From Burkholderiales bacterium (lineage in GTDB: Bacteria > Pseudomonadota > Gammaproteobacteria > Burkholderiales > Burkholderiaceae_E), in NCBI GenBank assembly GCA_026399875.1, contig JAPLQF010000021.1:62001-126000 (forward strand): a DNA stretch of 64,000 nucleotides, in the 5' to 3' direction. This document shows positions 37,148-46,596 of this stretch, piece by piece. The position numbers and the translations under genes were made by a program. The first letter of the stretch is position 1; every line of letters starts with the position of its first letter. The notes under the pieces were generated by a model that saw only the letters and a program-made list of their open reading frames with translations, did not search any database and had not been told where the DNA came from.

Positions 37148-39663
37148 AGCCGGTACAACTTTCCTGGAACCTTCTGCGTCGTGACTGGCGGGCCGGCGAG
37201 TTGCAGTTGCTTGCGGCAGCGCTGGTGGTGGCGGTTGCTGCAATTGCCAGCGTCGGATTCTTTGTCGACCGGATCAAGTCGGCCCTCAACCTGCAGGCGC
37301 GCCAGTTGCTGGGCGGTGATCTGGTGATCGTCAGCACCTTGCCGCTTTCGCCCGAGGTATTCAAACAGGCTGGTGCGCAGGGGTTGTCGGTGGTCAGGAC
37401 GCTCAACTTCCCGAGCATGGCCCTGGTTGAAGCTAAGCCCGGCTCGGAGCAGCCGCCGGCCGCGCTTCTGGCCTCGCTCAAAGCGGTCTCCGAGGGCTAT
37501 CCGCTGCGCGGTGCGGTCAGAGTCAGCACCTCGGTGACCGGGCCGGATGCGCCCGCGACCGGCGTTCCCTCGCGCGGCTCGGTCTGGGTCGATCCGCCCC
37601 TGATGCAGGGCCTGGGTCTGGAGCCGGGTGGCTCACTGATGCTGGGCGACAAGACCTTTCGCATCGAGCGGCTGATCATCGTCGAGCCCGATCGCGGCAG
37701 CACCTTCGTGAATTTCGCGCCGCGCGCCATGATCGCGCTCGACGATCTGGAGGCCACACAACTCGTACAGCCGGCAAGCCGGGTTACCTATCGCACCATG
37801 CTCGCGGGCGATGCCCGCAAGGTGGCCGATTTCGAGGCCTGGGTCACGCCTCGCCTGGCCGCGGGCCAGCGCATCGAGACGCTCGAGAACGGTCGTCCGG
37901 AGATGCGCTCGACCATCGATCGCGCCCAGCAGTTCCTGGCGCTGGTCTCGCTGCTGGCCGCGCTGATCGCGGCGGTCGCGATCGCGGTCGCTGCGCGCCG
38001 CTTTGCCCAGCGCCATCTCGATGGCTGCGCGGTGATGCGGGCGATCGGTATCACGCAGGGGCGGCTTCTGACCGCGCTCATGCTCGAGATGGTCTGGCTC
38101 GGGCTGGCAGCGGGCATTGTCGGTGCCGTGCTTGGCTGGGCAGGGCATCTGGCGCTGACTCAGGTGGCCGCGCCGATGATCAACCTGGAGTTGCCTGCCG
38201 CGTCGTTTGTTCCGGCGGTGCAGGCGGTCTGCGCCGGTCTGCTGTTATTGCTTGGGTTTGCCGCAGTGCCGCTGATGCGACTGGCAGGTGTACCGCCGCT
38301 GCGGGTGCTGCGCCGTGATCTGGGCGCACCACCGATTGCAGCCTGGGTGGCTGCCCTGACCGCTTTGCTCGCGTTTTCGGCGCTGCTCCTGTGGGTCTCG
38401 GGCGATCGCAAACTCGCCGGCATCGCGATCGGCGGCTTTGCTGCAGGCGGCGTGATTTTTGTGGGTGTGGCCTGGCTTGCGATCAGACTGATCGCGCCCT
38501 TGCGTCATCTGGTGGGCACCAGTGGTGGCAATGCCGCGCTGCGCATGGCGCTTGCCTCCTGGAGTCGTCGCCAGGGGGCATCGATTGCCCAGACCGCAGC
38601 ACTTTCGGTCGGCATGATGGCGCTGCTTCTGCTCACCGTGACCCGTGGCGATCTGCTGGACAGCTGGCAGCGCGCCACACCCCCCGATGCTCCCAACCGT
38701 TTCATCATCAACATCCAGCCCGATCAGCGCGAGCCGGTGGCGCAGGCGCTTCGCGAGGCCGGCATCCTGCAGGCCGATCTCTTGCCGATGATTCGCGCAC
38801 GCCTGACCGCCATCAACGGCAAGACCGTCGATCCGGCCCGCTTTGAGGACGAGCGCGCCCGCCGCCTTGTCGATCGCGAGTTCAATCTGTCGTACATGAG
38901 CGCGATGCAGCCGCACAACCGCAACATGGTCGGGCGCTGGCTCGATCCAGCGCGTCCCGAAGCCTCAATGGAGGTCGGCATCATGAAGACGCTCGGCCTG
39001 TCGCTTGGCGACACGCTGAGCTTCGAGATTGCCGGCGAGTCGGTCGAGGTGACCGCAGTCGGTGCGCGCAAAGTGGCCTGGGACTCGATGCAGGTCAACT
39101 TCTTCATGATCCTGAGTCCGGCCGCGCTCGGCGATCGGCCACAGACCTGGATCAGCTCGTTCAGGCTGCCCGACGAGAAATCCGCGATCGTCAATCGGCT
39201 GCTGGCACGGTTCCCGAACCTGACGGTCTACGACACCGGACTGATCGTGCGCCAGGTGCAGTCCATCCTCGATCATGTGATTCGTGCGGTGCAGTTTCTC
39301 TTCGTCTTCACGCTGGCCGCAGGCGTGGTGGTGCTCTATGCCGCGCTGGCCAGTTCGCGCGATGAACGGGTGCGCGAGGCCGCACTGATGCGGGCGCTGG
39401 GTGCCTCACGCCGGCAGTTGCAGCGGGCACAGCTCTTCGAGCTGGCAGCAACCGGCGCGCTGGCAGGCTTTCTGGCTGCGCTCGGCGCGATTGCCATCGG
39501 CGCGGTGCTCGCCCATCAGGTTTTCGATTTCGAGTTTGCGGCCCGCTGGGGCTCGGTGCCGCTGGCGATGCTCGCAGGGGCTGCGCTGTCGACGATCGCC
39601 GGCTGGTTCAGCCTCAAAAGCGTGGTCGACAGCCCGCCGCTGGCCACACTTCGCAATATCTGA
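37144..39663 (+). CDS. ABC transporter permease, FtsX-like (YbbP family)
   Basis: 839 aa. One N-terminal helix (LLAAALVVAVAAIASVGFF), a large periplasmic region at about 45-265, a three-helix FtsX block at about 270-380, further helices, a second periplasmic region at about 520-690, and a final FtsX block ending VVDSPPLATLRNI. This is the YbbP layout of MacB-type exporters. The matching YbbA ATPase gene is not in the window. Translational coupling to waaC hints at an envelope role, but this is inference. Confidence 0.9.
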   Translation: MKPVQLSWNLLRRDWRAGELQLLAAALVVAVAAIASVGFFVDRIKSALNLQARQLLGGDLVIVSTLPLSPEVFKQAGAQGLSVVRTLNFPSMALVEAKPGSEQPPAALLASLKAVSEGYPLRGAVRVSTSVTGPDAPATGVPSRGSVWVDPPLMQGLGLEPGGSLMLGDKTFRIERLIIVEPDRGSTFVNFAPRAMIALDDLEATQLVQPASRVTYRTMLAGDARKVADFEAWVTPRLAAGQRIETLENGRPEMRSTIDRAQQFLALVSLLAALIAAVAIAVAARRFAQRHLDGCAVMRAIGITQGRLLTALMLEMVWLGLAAGIVGAVLGWAGHLALTQVAAPMINLELPAASFVPAVQAVCAGLLLLLGFAAVPLMRLAGVPPLRVLRRDLGAPPIAAWVAALTALLAFSALLLWVSGDRKLAGIAIGGFAAGGVIFVGVAWLAIRLIAPLRHLVGTSGGNAALRMALASWSRRQGASIAQTAALSVGMMALLLLTVTRGDLLDSWQRATPPDAPNRFIINIQPDQREPVAQALREAGILQADLLPMIRARLTAINGKTVDPARFEDERARRLVDREFNLSYMSAMQPHNRNMVGRWLDPARPEASMEVGIMKTLGLSLGDTLSFEIAGESVEVTAVGARKVAWDSMQVNFFMILSPAALGDRPQTWISSFRLPDEKSAIVNRLLARFPNLTVYDTGLIVRQVQSILDHVIRAVQFLFVFTLAAGVVVLYAALASSRDERVREAALMRALGASRRQLQRAQLFELAATGALAGFLAALGAIAIGAVLAHQVFDFEFAARWGSVPLAMLAGAALSTIAGWFSLKSVVDSPPLATLRNI

Positions 39664-39669
39664 TCGACC

Positions 39670-41025
39670 ATGATTCCGGTTGATCTGATGCCGGTGTTGG
39701 TGGCTATTGTCGCGATCGCTGCAGTGGGTCTGATTGCAGTGCTGGTCCTGCTCGGCGTGCTGCTCGCGCGCCGGCCGGCCGATGCGCGTGAAACCCGCGA
39801 GGCTTTCGAGACGCTTGCCCGGTCGCAAGCGCAGGGCGCCGAGCAGACGCTTCGCGAACTGCGCGGTGAGGTCCTCGAGCAGGCCCGCGCCAATCGCACC
39901 GAGATGGCTGATTCGATCGGCCGCTTTGGCCACCAGCTGACCGAGCAGATCGGCACGGTGGCCGCGCTGCAAAACACCCGCATCGAGGGATTCGCGCAGC
40001 AGCTCGCAGGGCTCAATGCCGCCAATGACCGAAGGCTGACCGAGATCCGCGAGGTGCTCGAAGCCCGGCTGCGTGAGCTTCAGACCGACAACACCGCCAA
40101 GCTCGAGCAGATGCGTCAGACGGTCGACGAAAAGCTGCATGCCACGCTCGAGCAGCGGCTGGGCGAGAGCTTTCGGCTGGTCTCGGACAAGCTCGAGCAG
40201 GTGCATCGCGGACTGGGCGAGATGCAGGCGCTTGCCGGTGATGTGGGTGACCTCAAGCGCGTGCTGACCAATGTGAAGACGCGCGGCGTCTGGGGCGAGG
40301 TGCAGCTCGGCGCACTGCTCGAGCAGATGCTCGCGCCCGGCCAGTTCGAGGCGAATGTCGCGACCATCCCGGGGTCGAAAGATCGGGTCGAATTTGCGAT
40401 CCGACTGCCCGGCCATGATGCGCCGGTCTGGCTGCCGGTCGATGCCAAGTTTCCGCGCGAAGACTGGGAGCGGCTGCAGCAGGCCCACGACCGCGCCGAT
40501 GCGCCTGCGGCTGAAGAGGCCTCGCGGGCACTCGAAGCGCGCATCCGTGCCGAGGCAAAGCGCATTCGCGAGAAGTACCTGGCGCCGCCGCACACCACCG
40601 ATTTCGCGCTCCTGTTCTTGCCGACCGAAGGGCTTTACGCCGAGGTGGTGCGACGAGCCGGCCTGGTTGACGACTTGCAGCGCGCCCACCGCGTGGTGCT
40701 CGCCGGCCCGACCACGCTGGCCGCACTGCTCAACAGTCTGCAGATGGGCTTTCGCACGCTTGCGGTCGAACGTCGAACCAGCGAGGTCTGGGCGGTGCTG
40801 GGTGCGGTCAAGACCGAATTCGGCAAATTTGGCGATACGCTGGCCCGCACACGGCAACAATTACAGACGGTCAGTCAGTCGCTCGATACCGCCGAGATGC
40901 GCTCGCGCGCCATCGTGCGCCGACTGCGCGATGTCGAGTCGCTTCCTGAGCACGGGGCACGAGAGTTGCTTGCCGAGGATCCATCGGATCAGGTGTTGGC
41001 CCCCTCGCCGGACTCATCGGGCTGA
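39670..41025 (+). CDS. rmuC: DNA recombination protein RmuC homologue
   Basis: 451 aa. An N-terminal membrane helix (residues 5-32), a long coiled coil (about 40-180, RETREAFETLARS and similar heptads) and the RmuC nuclease-like domain (about 190-420), with VWGEVQLGALLEQ, ARIRAEAKRIREKYLAPPHTTDF, LFLPTEGLYAEVV and VLAGPTTLAALLNSLQMGFRTLAVE. RmuC limits DNA rearrangements at inverted repeats. It starts 7 bp after the permease gene. Confidence 0.95.
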   Translation: MIPVDLMPVLVAIVAIAAVGLIAVLVLLGVLLARRPADARETREAFETLARSQAQGAEQTLRELRGEVLEQARANRTEMADSIGRFGHQLTEQIGTVAALQNTRIEGFAQQLAGLNAANDRRLTEIREVLEARLRELQTDNTAKLEQMRQTVDEKLHATLEQRLGESFRLVSDKLEQVHRGLGEMQALAGDVGDLKRVLTNVKTRGVWGEVQLGALLEQMLAPGQFEANVATIPGSKDRVEFAIRLPGHDAPVWLPVDAKFPREDWERLQQAHDRADAPAAEEASRALEARIRAEAKRIREKYLAPPHTTDFALLFLPTEGLYAEVVRRAGLVDDLQRAHRVVLAGPTTLAALLNSLQMGFRTLAVERRTSEVWAVLGAVKTEFGKFGDTLARTRQQLQTVSQSLDTAEMRSRAIVRRLRDVESLPEHGARELLAEDPSDQVLAPSPDSSG

Positions 41026-41080
41026 AATAGCGCATCGACGCGATCGGGGCCTGTTGCATCTGACCTCTCAAGGAGGTCTC

Positions 41081-41590
41081 GTGAAGCATCAGAACGAAGG
41101 CGCGCGAGCGCACGGCTATACACCGGGGCGCCCGCCCCAGTTCGTCATGCCCGCCCGGCATGATCCCTATCGTGCCGGCAACAAGCCGAAGGGCGAGCAG
41201 GTCTGCCCCGACTGCGGACTGGTCAACCGGCGTGGCCGATGGATGCGTGCCCAGGTCACGCCGCAAGCGCAGTCAGCGGCATGCCCTGCATGCCGGCGAA
41301 TTGCCGACAGGCTGCCCGCCGGCATCCTGACCGTCGACGGCCCCTTTGCCTTTGAAAAGCGCGAAGACGTGCTGGCCACCGCGCGCAATGTGGCCGAGAA
41401 GGTCGAATCCGAGCATCCGCTCGAACGAATCATGTCGATCGAGACTTTTGACGGTCGGCTGGTGATCAGCACCACCGATGTTCACCTGGTGCAGGCGATC
41501 GGACGCGCCTTGCATGGCGCCTTCGGCGGTTCACTGCATTACGGCTTTCAGGAAGGCGAGGACCAGTTGCGGGTCAACTGGGCCGCTTGA
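41081..41590 (+). CDS. BCAM0308-type zinc-ribbon protein
   Basis: 169 aa from a GTG at 41081 with a perfect AGGAGG. A four-Cys zinc ribbon is formed by CPDCGLVNRRGRW and CPACRRIADRLPAG; the C-terminal half has EHPLERIMSIETFDGRLVISTTDVHLVQAIGRALHGAF, an alpha/beta fold resembling the BCAM0308 family of Burkholderia and relatives. The function is not established; NMD3-like RNA binding has been suggested by fold only. The frame is open far upstream, but that part overlaps rmuC. Confidence 0.75.
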   Translation: MKHQNEGARAHGYTPGRPPQFVMPARHDPYRAGNKPKGEQVCPDCGLVNRRGRWMRAQVTPQAQSAACPACRRIADRLPAGILTVDGPFAFEKREDVLATARNVAEKVESEHPLERIMSIETFDGRLVISTTDVHLVQAIGRALHGAFGGSLHYGFQEGEDQLRVNWAA

Positions 41591-41634
41591 GTTCAATCGC
41601 ATCACCAACGATCCTTATTCGGAGACGATCTTTC

Positions 41635-42117
41635 ATGGGTACCAGCACTTCAAAAACCGCCCGCTCCACTTCGCATGAGTCGGCCTCGGCCCGGCAATCG
41701 GCGACCGATCATCCGGGCAATGGCTCATCACGCGCAGCGGCCAGGGGCAGGCAAGGGCCCGAGGTCGGTGCCGCATCGATCGGGGCGGGCACCGCCGGCA
41801 ACGCAGGTGCGCACCCCGCTGTGAACACGTTGGCGCATACAGCAGCCAACACCTCAGCCAACACTGCAGCCCAGCAACCGATGCGCACCTTTCTTGGGGA
41901 GTCGTCGGAAGGCGAGTGGCATCCCGAGCTGCATGGAAACGGCCTGACACCCTTCGATCCGATGCAGCGTCACGAGATGATCTCGCAAGCGGCCTATTTC
42001 ATTGCTGAGAGGCGTGATTTCGCAGACGGTGGGGCCGATGACGACTGGCTGCAGGCCGAGCTTGAAATCGACCGGATGCTGACGCAGCGGGGCGTTGAGG
42101 CTGCCAGGCCGGCATGA
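41635..42117 (+). CDS. DUF2934 domain protein with disordered N-terminus
   Basis: 160 aa from the ATG at 41635 (GGAG 11 bp upstream). Residues 1 to about 105 are low complexity (Ser/Thr/Ala/Gly, with repeated Ala-Asn-Thr steps). The C-terminus carries the DUF2934 pattern: ISQAAYFIAERRDF, then DDWLQAELEID. Such small proteins are common in betaproteobacteria and have no known activity. It is co-directional with the zinc-ribbon gene. Confidence 0.75.
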   Translation: MGTSTSKTARSTSHESASARQSATDHPGNGSSRAAARGRQGPEVGAASIGAGTAGNAGAHPAVNTLAHTAANTSANTAAQQPMRTFLGESSEGEWHPELHGNGLTPFDPMQRHEMISQAAYFIAERRDFADGGADDDWLQAELEIDRMLTQRGVEAARPA

Positions 42118-42490
42118 GCTGAGACCTCAGCGTTTCGGATCGGTATGGTTTGAGAATGCCCGACGATCGGGGCAGCATTGCGTCGACCCGTCGCCGCTCA
42201 GAGTGCCTTCAGAAACGCGCTCGATCGAAAGCCCTGCCGCTGCGGTAGTCGCCGGCGACAGAGGGTCATTCAGACCGAAATTGAACGGCATGCCGGCAAG
42301 GGCCTGCGAACCGCTGACGTCTGCCTTTCGGGCGATGTCCTGCCTTGCTGATTCAGGCCCGGTTCCGCGAATCGGTGCGCCCGGCTTGTCGCGACCGAAG
42401 GTGTACGGCATCCTGATCCGATTGTCCGCGCGGGGGCGCTCTCACCCCGCCACCATCTCCCATCACCCCTCTATCACCCACAGGTCGTCA
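42118..42490. other. 373-bp gap before the acyl-CoA dehydrogenase; possible minus-strand ORF inside
   Basis: No firm gene. A minus-strand frame at 42127-42411 (94 codons, ATG at 42411) has two related pieces, MPYTFGRDKPGAPIRG and MPFNFGLNDPLSP, about 40 residues apart, which is odd for chance sequence. It has no good ribosome-binding site and no family I recognise. The acyl-CoA dehydrogenase frame also runs open upstream through this gap, but its 5' part looks non-coding. Confidence 0.35.
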
Positions 42491-43657
42491 ATGGACTTTG
42501 CGCTCAGCCCCGAACAGGAATCCATCAAATCCTCGATCGAGCGCATCTGCGATCGTTTCGGCGACGATTACTGGCTCAACAAGGATCGCGAGGGCGGCTT
42601 TCCGCACGAGCTCTACCGGGCGCTGGCCGACGACGGCTGGCTGGGTATCTGTATTCCTGAGGCTTATGGCGGCTCGGGCCTTGGCATCACCGAGGCCGCA
42701 ATCATGGCGCAGGCGATTTCCCGCTCCGGGGCCGGCATGTCGGGTGCCTCGGCGGTTCACATCAACATCTTCGGACTCAATCCGGTGGTGGTCTTCGGTA
42801 CCGAGGAGCAAAAGCGCCGCATGCTGCCGCCGATGGTTCAGGGGCTGGAGAAGGCCTGCTTCGGCGTCACCGAGCCGGATGCCGGTCTGAACACCACGCA
42901 TCTGAAAACCCGCGCCCGGCGTAACGGCGACCACTATGTGGTCGATGGCCAGAAGGTCTGGATCTCGACCGCGCAGGTCGCCGATCGCATTTTGCTGCTT
43001 GCCCGCACCACGCCGCTTGAAGAAGTGAAGCGCTCGACCGAAGGCCTGAGCCTCTTCTATACCCGCTTCGATCGCAGCCGGATTCGCGTGAGCGAGATCG
43101 AGAAGATGGGCCGCAAGGCGGTCGATTCAAACGAGCTCTTTATTGAGGGGCTCGAGATTCCGATCGAGGACCGCATCGGCGAAGAGGGCAAGGGCTTTCA
43201 ATACATCATCGAAGGACTGAACCCCGAACGCATCCTGATTGCCGCCGAAGCGGTGGGGCTGGGCCAGGTTGCACTCGACCGTGCAACCAAATACGCCAAG
43301 GAGCGGACGGTCTTCGGTCGCGCGATCGGCCAGAATCAGGGTATCCAGCATCCCCTGGCGCAATGCTGGATGGAGCTCGAGGCAGCCAACCTCATGATCC
43401 AGAAGGCTGCCTGGCAGTACGACCGCGGCCAGCCCTGCGGCGCCGAGGCCAATGCCGCCAAGTATCTGGCCGGCGAGGCCGGCTTTCATGCCTGCGAGAC
43501 CGCGGTCATGACCCACGGCGGGTTCGGCTATGCCCGTGAATACCATGTCGAGCGCTATCTGCGCGAAGTGCTGATCCCGCGCATTGCGCCGGTCAGCCCG
43601 CAATTGGTGCTGTGCTTTATCGCTGAGCGGGTTCTCGGGCTGCCTAAGTCTTATTGA
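42491..43657 (+). CDS. Acyl-CoA dehydrogenase
   Basis: 388 aa from the ATG at 42491, chosen because MDFALSPEQ is a standard ACAD N-terminus. FAD-dependent oxidation of acyl-CoA to enoyl-CoA. Family runs: FGVTEPDAGLNTT, GQKVWISTAQVAD, LNPERILIAAEAVGLGQ, RTVFGRAIGQNQGIQHPLA and the C-terminal MTHGGFGYAREYHVERYLRE. The usual catalytic-base position near EGT is not obvious because the end differs (LIPRIAPVSPQLV). It stands apart from the two catabolic runs but could serve them. Confidence 0.9.
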   Translation: MDFALSPEQESIKSSIERICDRFGDDYWLNKDREGGFPHELYRALADDGWLGICIPEAYGGSGLGITEAAIMAQAISRSGAGMSGASAVHINIFGLNPVVVFGTEEQKRRMLPPMVQGLEKACFGVTEPDAGLNTTHLKTRARRNGDHYVVDGQKVWISTAQVADRILLLARTTPLEEVKRSTEGLSLFYTRFDRSRIRVSEIEKMGRKAVDSNELFIEGLEIPIEDRIGEEGKGFQYIIEGLNPERILIAAEAVGLGQVALDRATKYAKERTVFGRAIGQNQGIQHPLAQCWMELEAANLMIQKAAWQYDRGQPCGAEANAAKYLAGEAGFHACETAVMTHGGFGYAREYHVERYLREVLIPRIAPVSPQLVLCFIAERVLGLPKSY

Positions 43658-43824
43658 CTACTCCGGTCGGATTTGGCACTGCGGCAGCGCTGCGAGCAGT
43701 ACTTCACCTCATCCCAGTTCCTGGCCCAGGCCTTGCGCCAGGACATCGGGCGGCCGCATGCCAGACAGGGTTTGCTGGGCAGAGCAGACTTGTTTCCGCG
43801 AAAAGACTGCTTCGGCTCACTCAT
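43651..43824 (-). CDS. DUF2256 zinc-finger-like small protein
   Basis: 57 aa from the ATG at 43824. Four cysteines in CLACGRPMSWRKAWARNWDEVKYCSQRCR match the DUF2256 pattern, probably a treble-clef-like zinc site. Function unknown. It is convergent with the acyl-CoA dehydrogenase gene, whose stop it overlaps by 7 bp. An upstream extension to 43890 is not supported by a start signal. Confidence 0.85.
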   Translation of the reverse strand: MSEPKQSFRGNKSALPSKPCLACGRPMSWRKAWARNWDEVKYCSQRCRSAKSDRSSQ

Positions 43825-44080
43825 TGCGCGATTTTCTACGGGCAAAAACATCATTTCGCAATGTGGAAAAAAAGTCGCGCATCGCACCATCGCTCGATTT
43901 CATACTGCCGGCACAACTTCCATAATGTGAAATAACGTCATCAAGTCTTTGAATGAAATAAGAAATCGCTGATTTCTCAGACGTGACATAAGCCTGCTGC
44001 CACGCAGCACCGCCTTGCTATGGTAGCGGGATGGTCATCGCAGGTTGACCGCCGTTTTCAATTACGCAGGAGTACCTCCC

Positions 44081-45415
<1,335 letters not shown>

Positions 45416-45476
45416 TCCGCGTTACTGAATCGATGTATCAAGGGCCGGTGTCGCGATAAGCGATGCCGGTTGACAG

Positions 45477-45515
45477 CCCGCAGAGGAAGCGATTCTTCTG
45501 CGGGTTTTTGTTTTT
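45477..45515 (+). terminator. Strong Rho-independent terminator after aceA
   Basis: CCCGCAGAGGAA (45477-45488) pairs with TTCTTCTGCGGG (45493-45504) around a GCGA tetraloop, with one wobble, then TTTTTGTTTTT. It separates aceA from the toxin-antitoxin pair. Confidence 0.92.
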
Positions 45516-45522
45516 GCAGCTC

Positions 45523-45552
45523 TTGACATACCTTAATTGATATAGACATTAT
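45523..45552 (+). promoter_or_regulatory. Putative sigma-70 promoter of the toxin-antitoxin pair
   Basis: TTGACA at 45523-45528 is a consensus -35. An 18-bp spacer leads to CATTAT (45547-45552), 4 of 6 matches to -10; TATAGA at 45541-45546 is a better box but only 12 bp away. The start codon is at 45558 with no Shine-Dalgarno, so the message would have almost no leader. The stretch is notably AT-rich. Confidence 0.5.
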
Positions 45553-45557
45553 TACGT

Positions 45558-45842
45558 ATGTGGAGCGTCTTCGAGCATCGCCGGGTCGATCGTCAGCTCA
45601 GCAAGGCTCCGCGCGATGTCCTGGTCAGGTATGAGAAGTGGAAAGACATCGTCATGATGTCTGGTCCGATTGGCTTACGGCTGATCAAAGGGTTCCATGA
45701 CGAATCGTTGTCCGGGCAATGGTTGGGGCAGCGTTCGTCGCGGCTGGGAAACCAGTGGCGTGTGATTTATCAGGTCGAGGTCACTGAGGTAAGGATCATG
45801 GTTGTCACGGTTACTGCCCATGACTATCGGAGGGCACGATGA
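45558..45842 (+). CDS. RelE/ParE-superfamily toxin (HigB-like)
   Basis: 94 aa. A small basic protein with the RelE/ParE pattern: FEHRRVDRQLSKAP at the N-terminus, core SSRLGNQWRVIYQVEVTEVRI and the terminal VVTVTAHDYRRAR, resembling the ribosome-dependent mRNA interferases. Its last codons overlap the start of the HTH antitoxin gene (ATGA), giving the toxin-first order of HigBA systems. Composition is less G/C-rich than in the flanking genes, which hints at transfer. Cellular target is inferred from fold only. Confidence 0.82.
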   Translation: MWSVFEHRRVDRQLSKAPRDVLVRYEKWKDIVMMSGPIGLRLIKGFHDESLSGQWLGQRSSRLGNQWRVIYQVEVTEVRIMVVTVTAHDYRRAR

Positions 45843-46099
45843 AGCAGTTTCAACTGGCCAGAAAGCGGGTCGAGGTCTCAGTAGGGGAGTCTGTGAGGGT
45901 GCTTCGTGAGCTCCAGGAGATGAGTCAGAATGATCTGTCCAGCTTGACGGGCATTCCCCAATCGACGATTTCAGCCATTGAGAACGACAGAGTGCGGCTG
46001 GGTGTCGAGCGAGCCAAGGTTCTTGCGCGGGCCTTGCAATGTCATCCTGGGGTTCTTGTCTTTCCGGGCTGGGATATCGAACTTGCCGCTGCTGCATAA
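45839..46099 (+). CDS. XRE-family HTH antitoxin (HigA-like)
   Basis: 86 aa. The helix-turn-helix occupies about residues 20-70: LRELQEMSQNDLSSLTGIPQSTISAIENDRVRLGVERAKVLARAL, a canonical XRE domain. It would neutralise the overlapping toxin and repress their shared promoter at 45523-45552. The start overlaps the toxin stop by four bases, so translation is coupled. Confidence 0.88.
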   Translation: MKQFQLARKRVEVSVGESVRVLRELQEMSQNDLSSLTGIPQSTISAIENDRVRLGVERAKVLARALQCHPGVLVFPGWDIELAAAA

Positions 46100-46239
46100 A
46101 CGGCTGAACCATCAGCTGATTGTCCCTCTAAGCCCTTAGTCCTAAGCCATCGGCCGGTTTTCTCGGCCTTCGGTGCAATGTTCGAAAGCGGTCGGATTCC
46201 CGATCATGGGTGCCCCTTCACCCTGATTCGGAACGTCTC

Positions 46240-46551
46240 ATGAACCCGCTGAACCCGATCGCTGCTCTCTCGAATTCCCTGCGTACACCCCGCTGCTCTG
46301 CTCGCCTGCGGCATCGCGGCCAAGGCATGACCGAGTACCTCATCGTCGTGGCATTGATCGCGGTCGCCGCGATCGGTGTTTACACACTGCTCGGCCAGAC
46401 CATCCGCAATCAGACCGCAGGGCTTGCGCTCGAAGTCTCTGGTCAGGATGCGGCGTCTGCGATCAACGGCGCGCGCTCGCAGGCCAGCACCGCGCAAAGT
46501 CAGGCGGGCACGCGCAAAGGGCTCGACAACTACAACGCCGACAACCGATAA
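46240..46551 (+). CDS. Flp/TadE-like prepilin, likely major pilin of the Tad locus
   Basis: 103 aa from the ATG at 46240. A class III-type prepilin segment has leader ending G27, then QGMTEYL with Glu at +5 (E32) and Tyr at +6, and a hydrophobic helix (LIVVALIAVAAIGVYTLLG). The E5-Y6 pair is the Flp signature. The mature part, about 76 residues, is longer than most Flp pilins and ends in a polar tail (NGARSQASTAQSQAG). It opens the Tad gene run. It needs a TadV/CpaA prepilin peptidase that is not found here. Confidence 0.78.
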   Translation: MNPLNPIAALSNSLRTPRCSARLRHRGQGMTEYLIVVALIAVAAIGVYTLLGQTIRNQTAGLALEVSGQDAASAINGARSQASTAQSQAGTRKGLDNYNADNR

Positions 46552-46596
46552 GCCCCGGCCCGCCGACCACCGCCGCCGCCTTCGCGCCCGCTCGCC

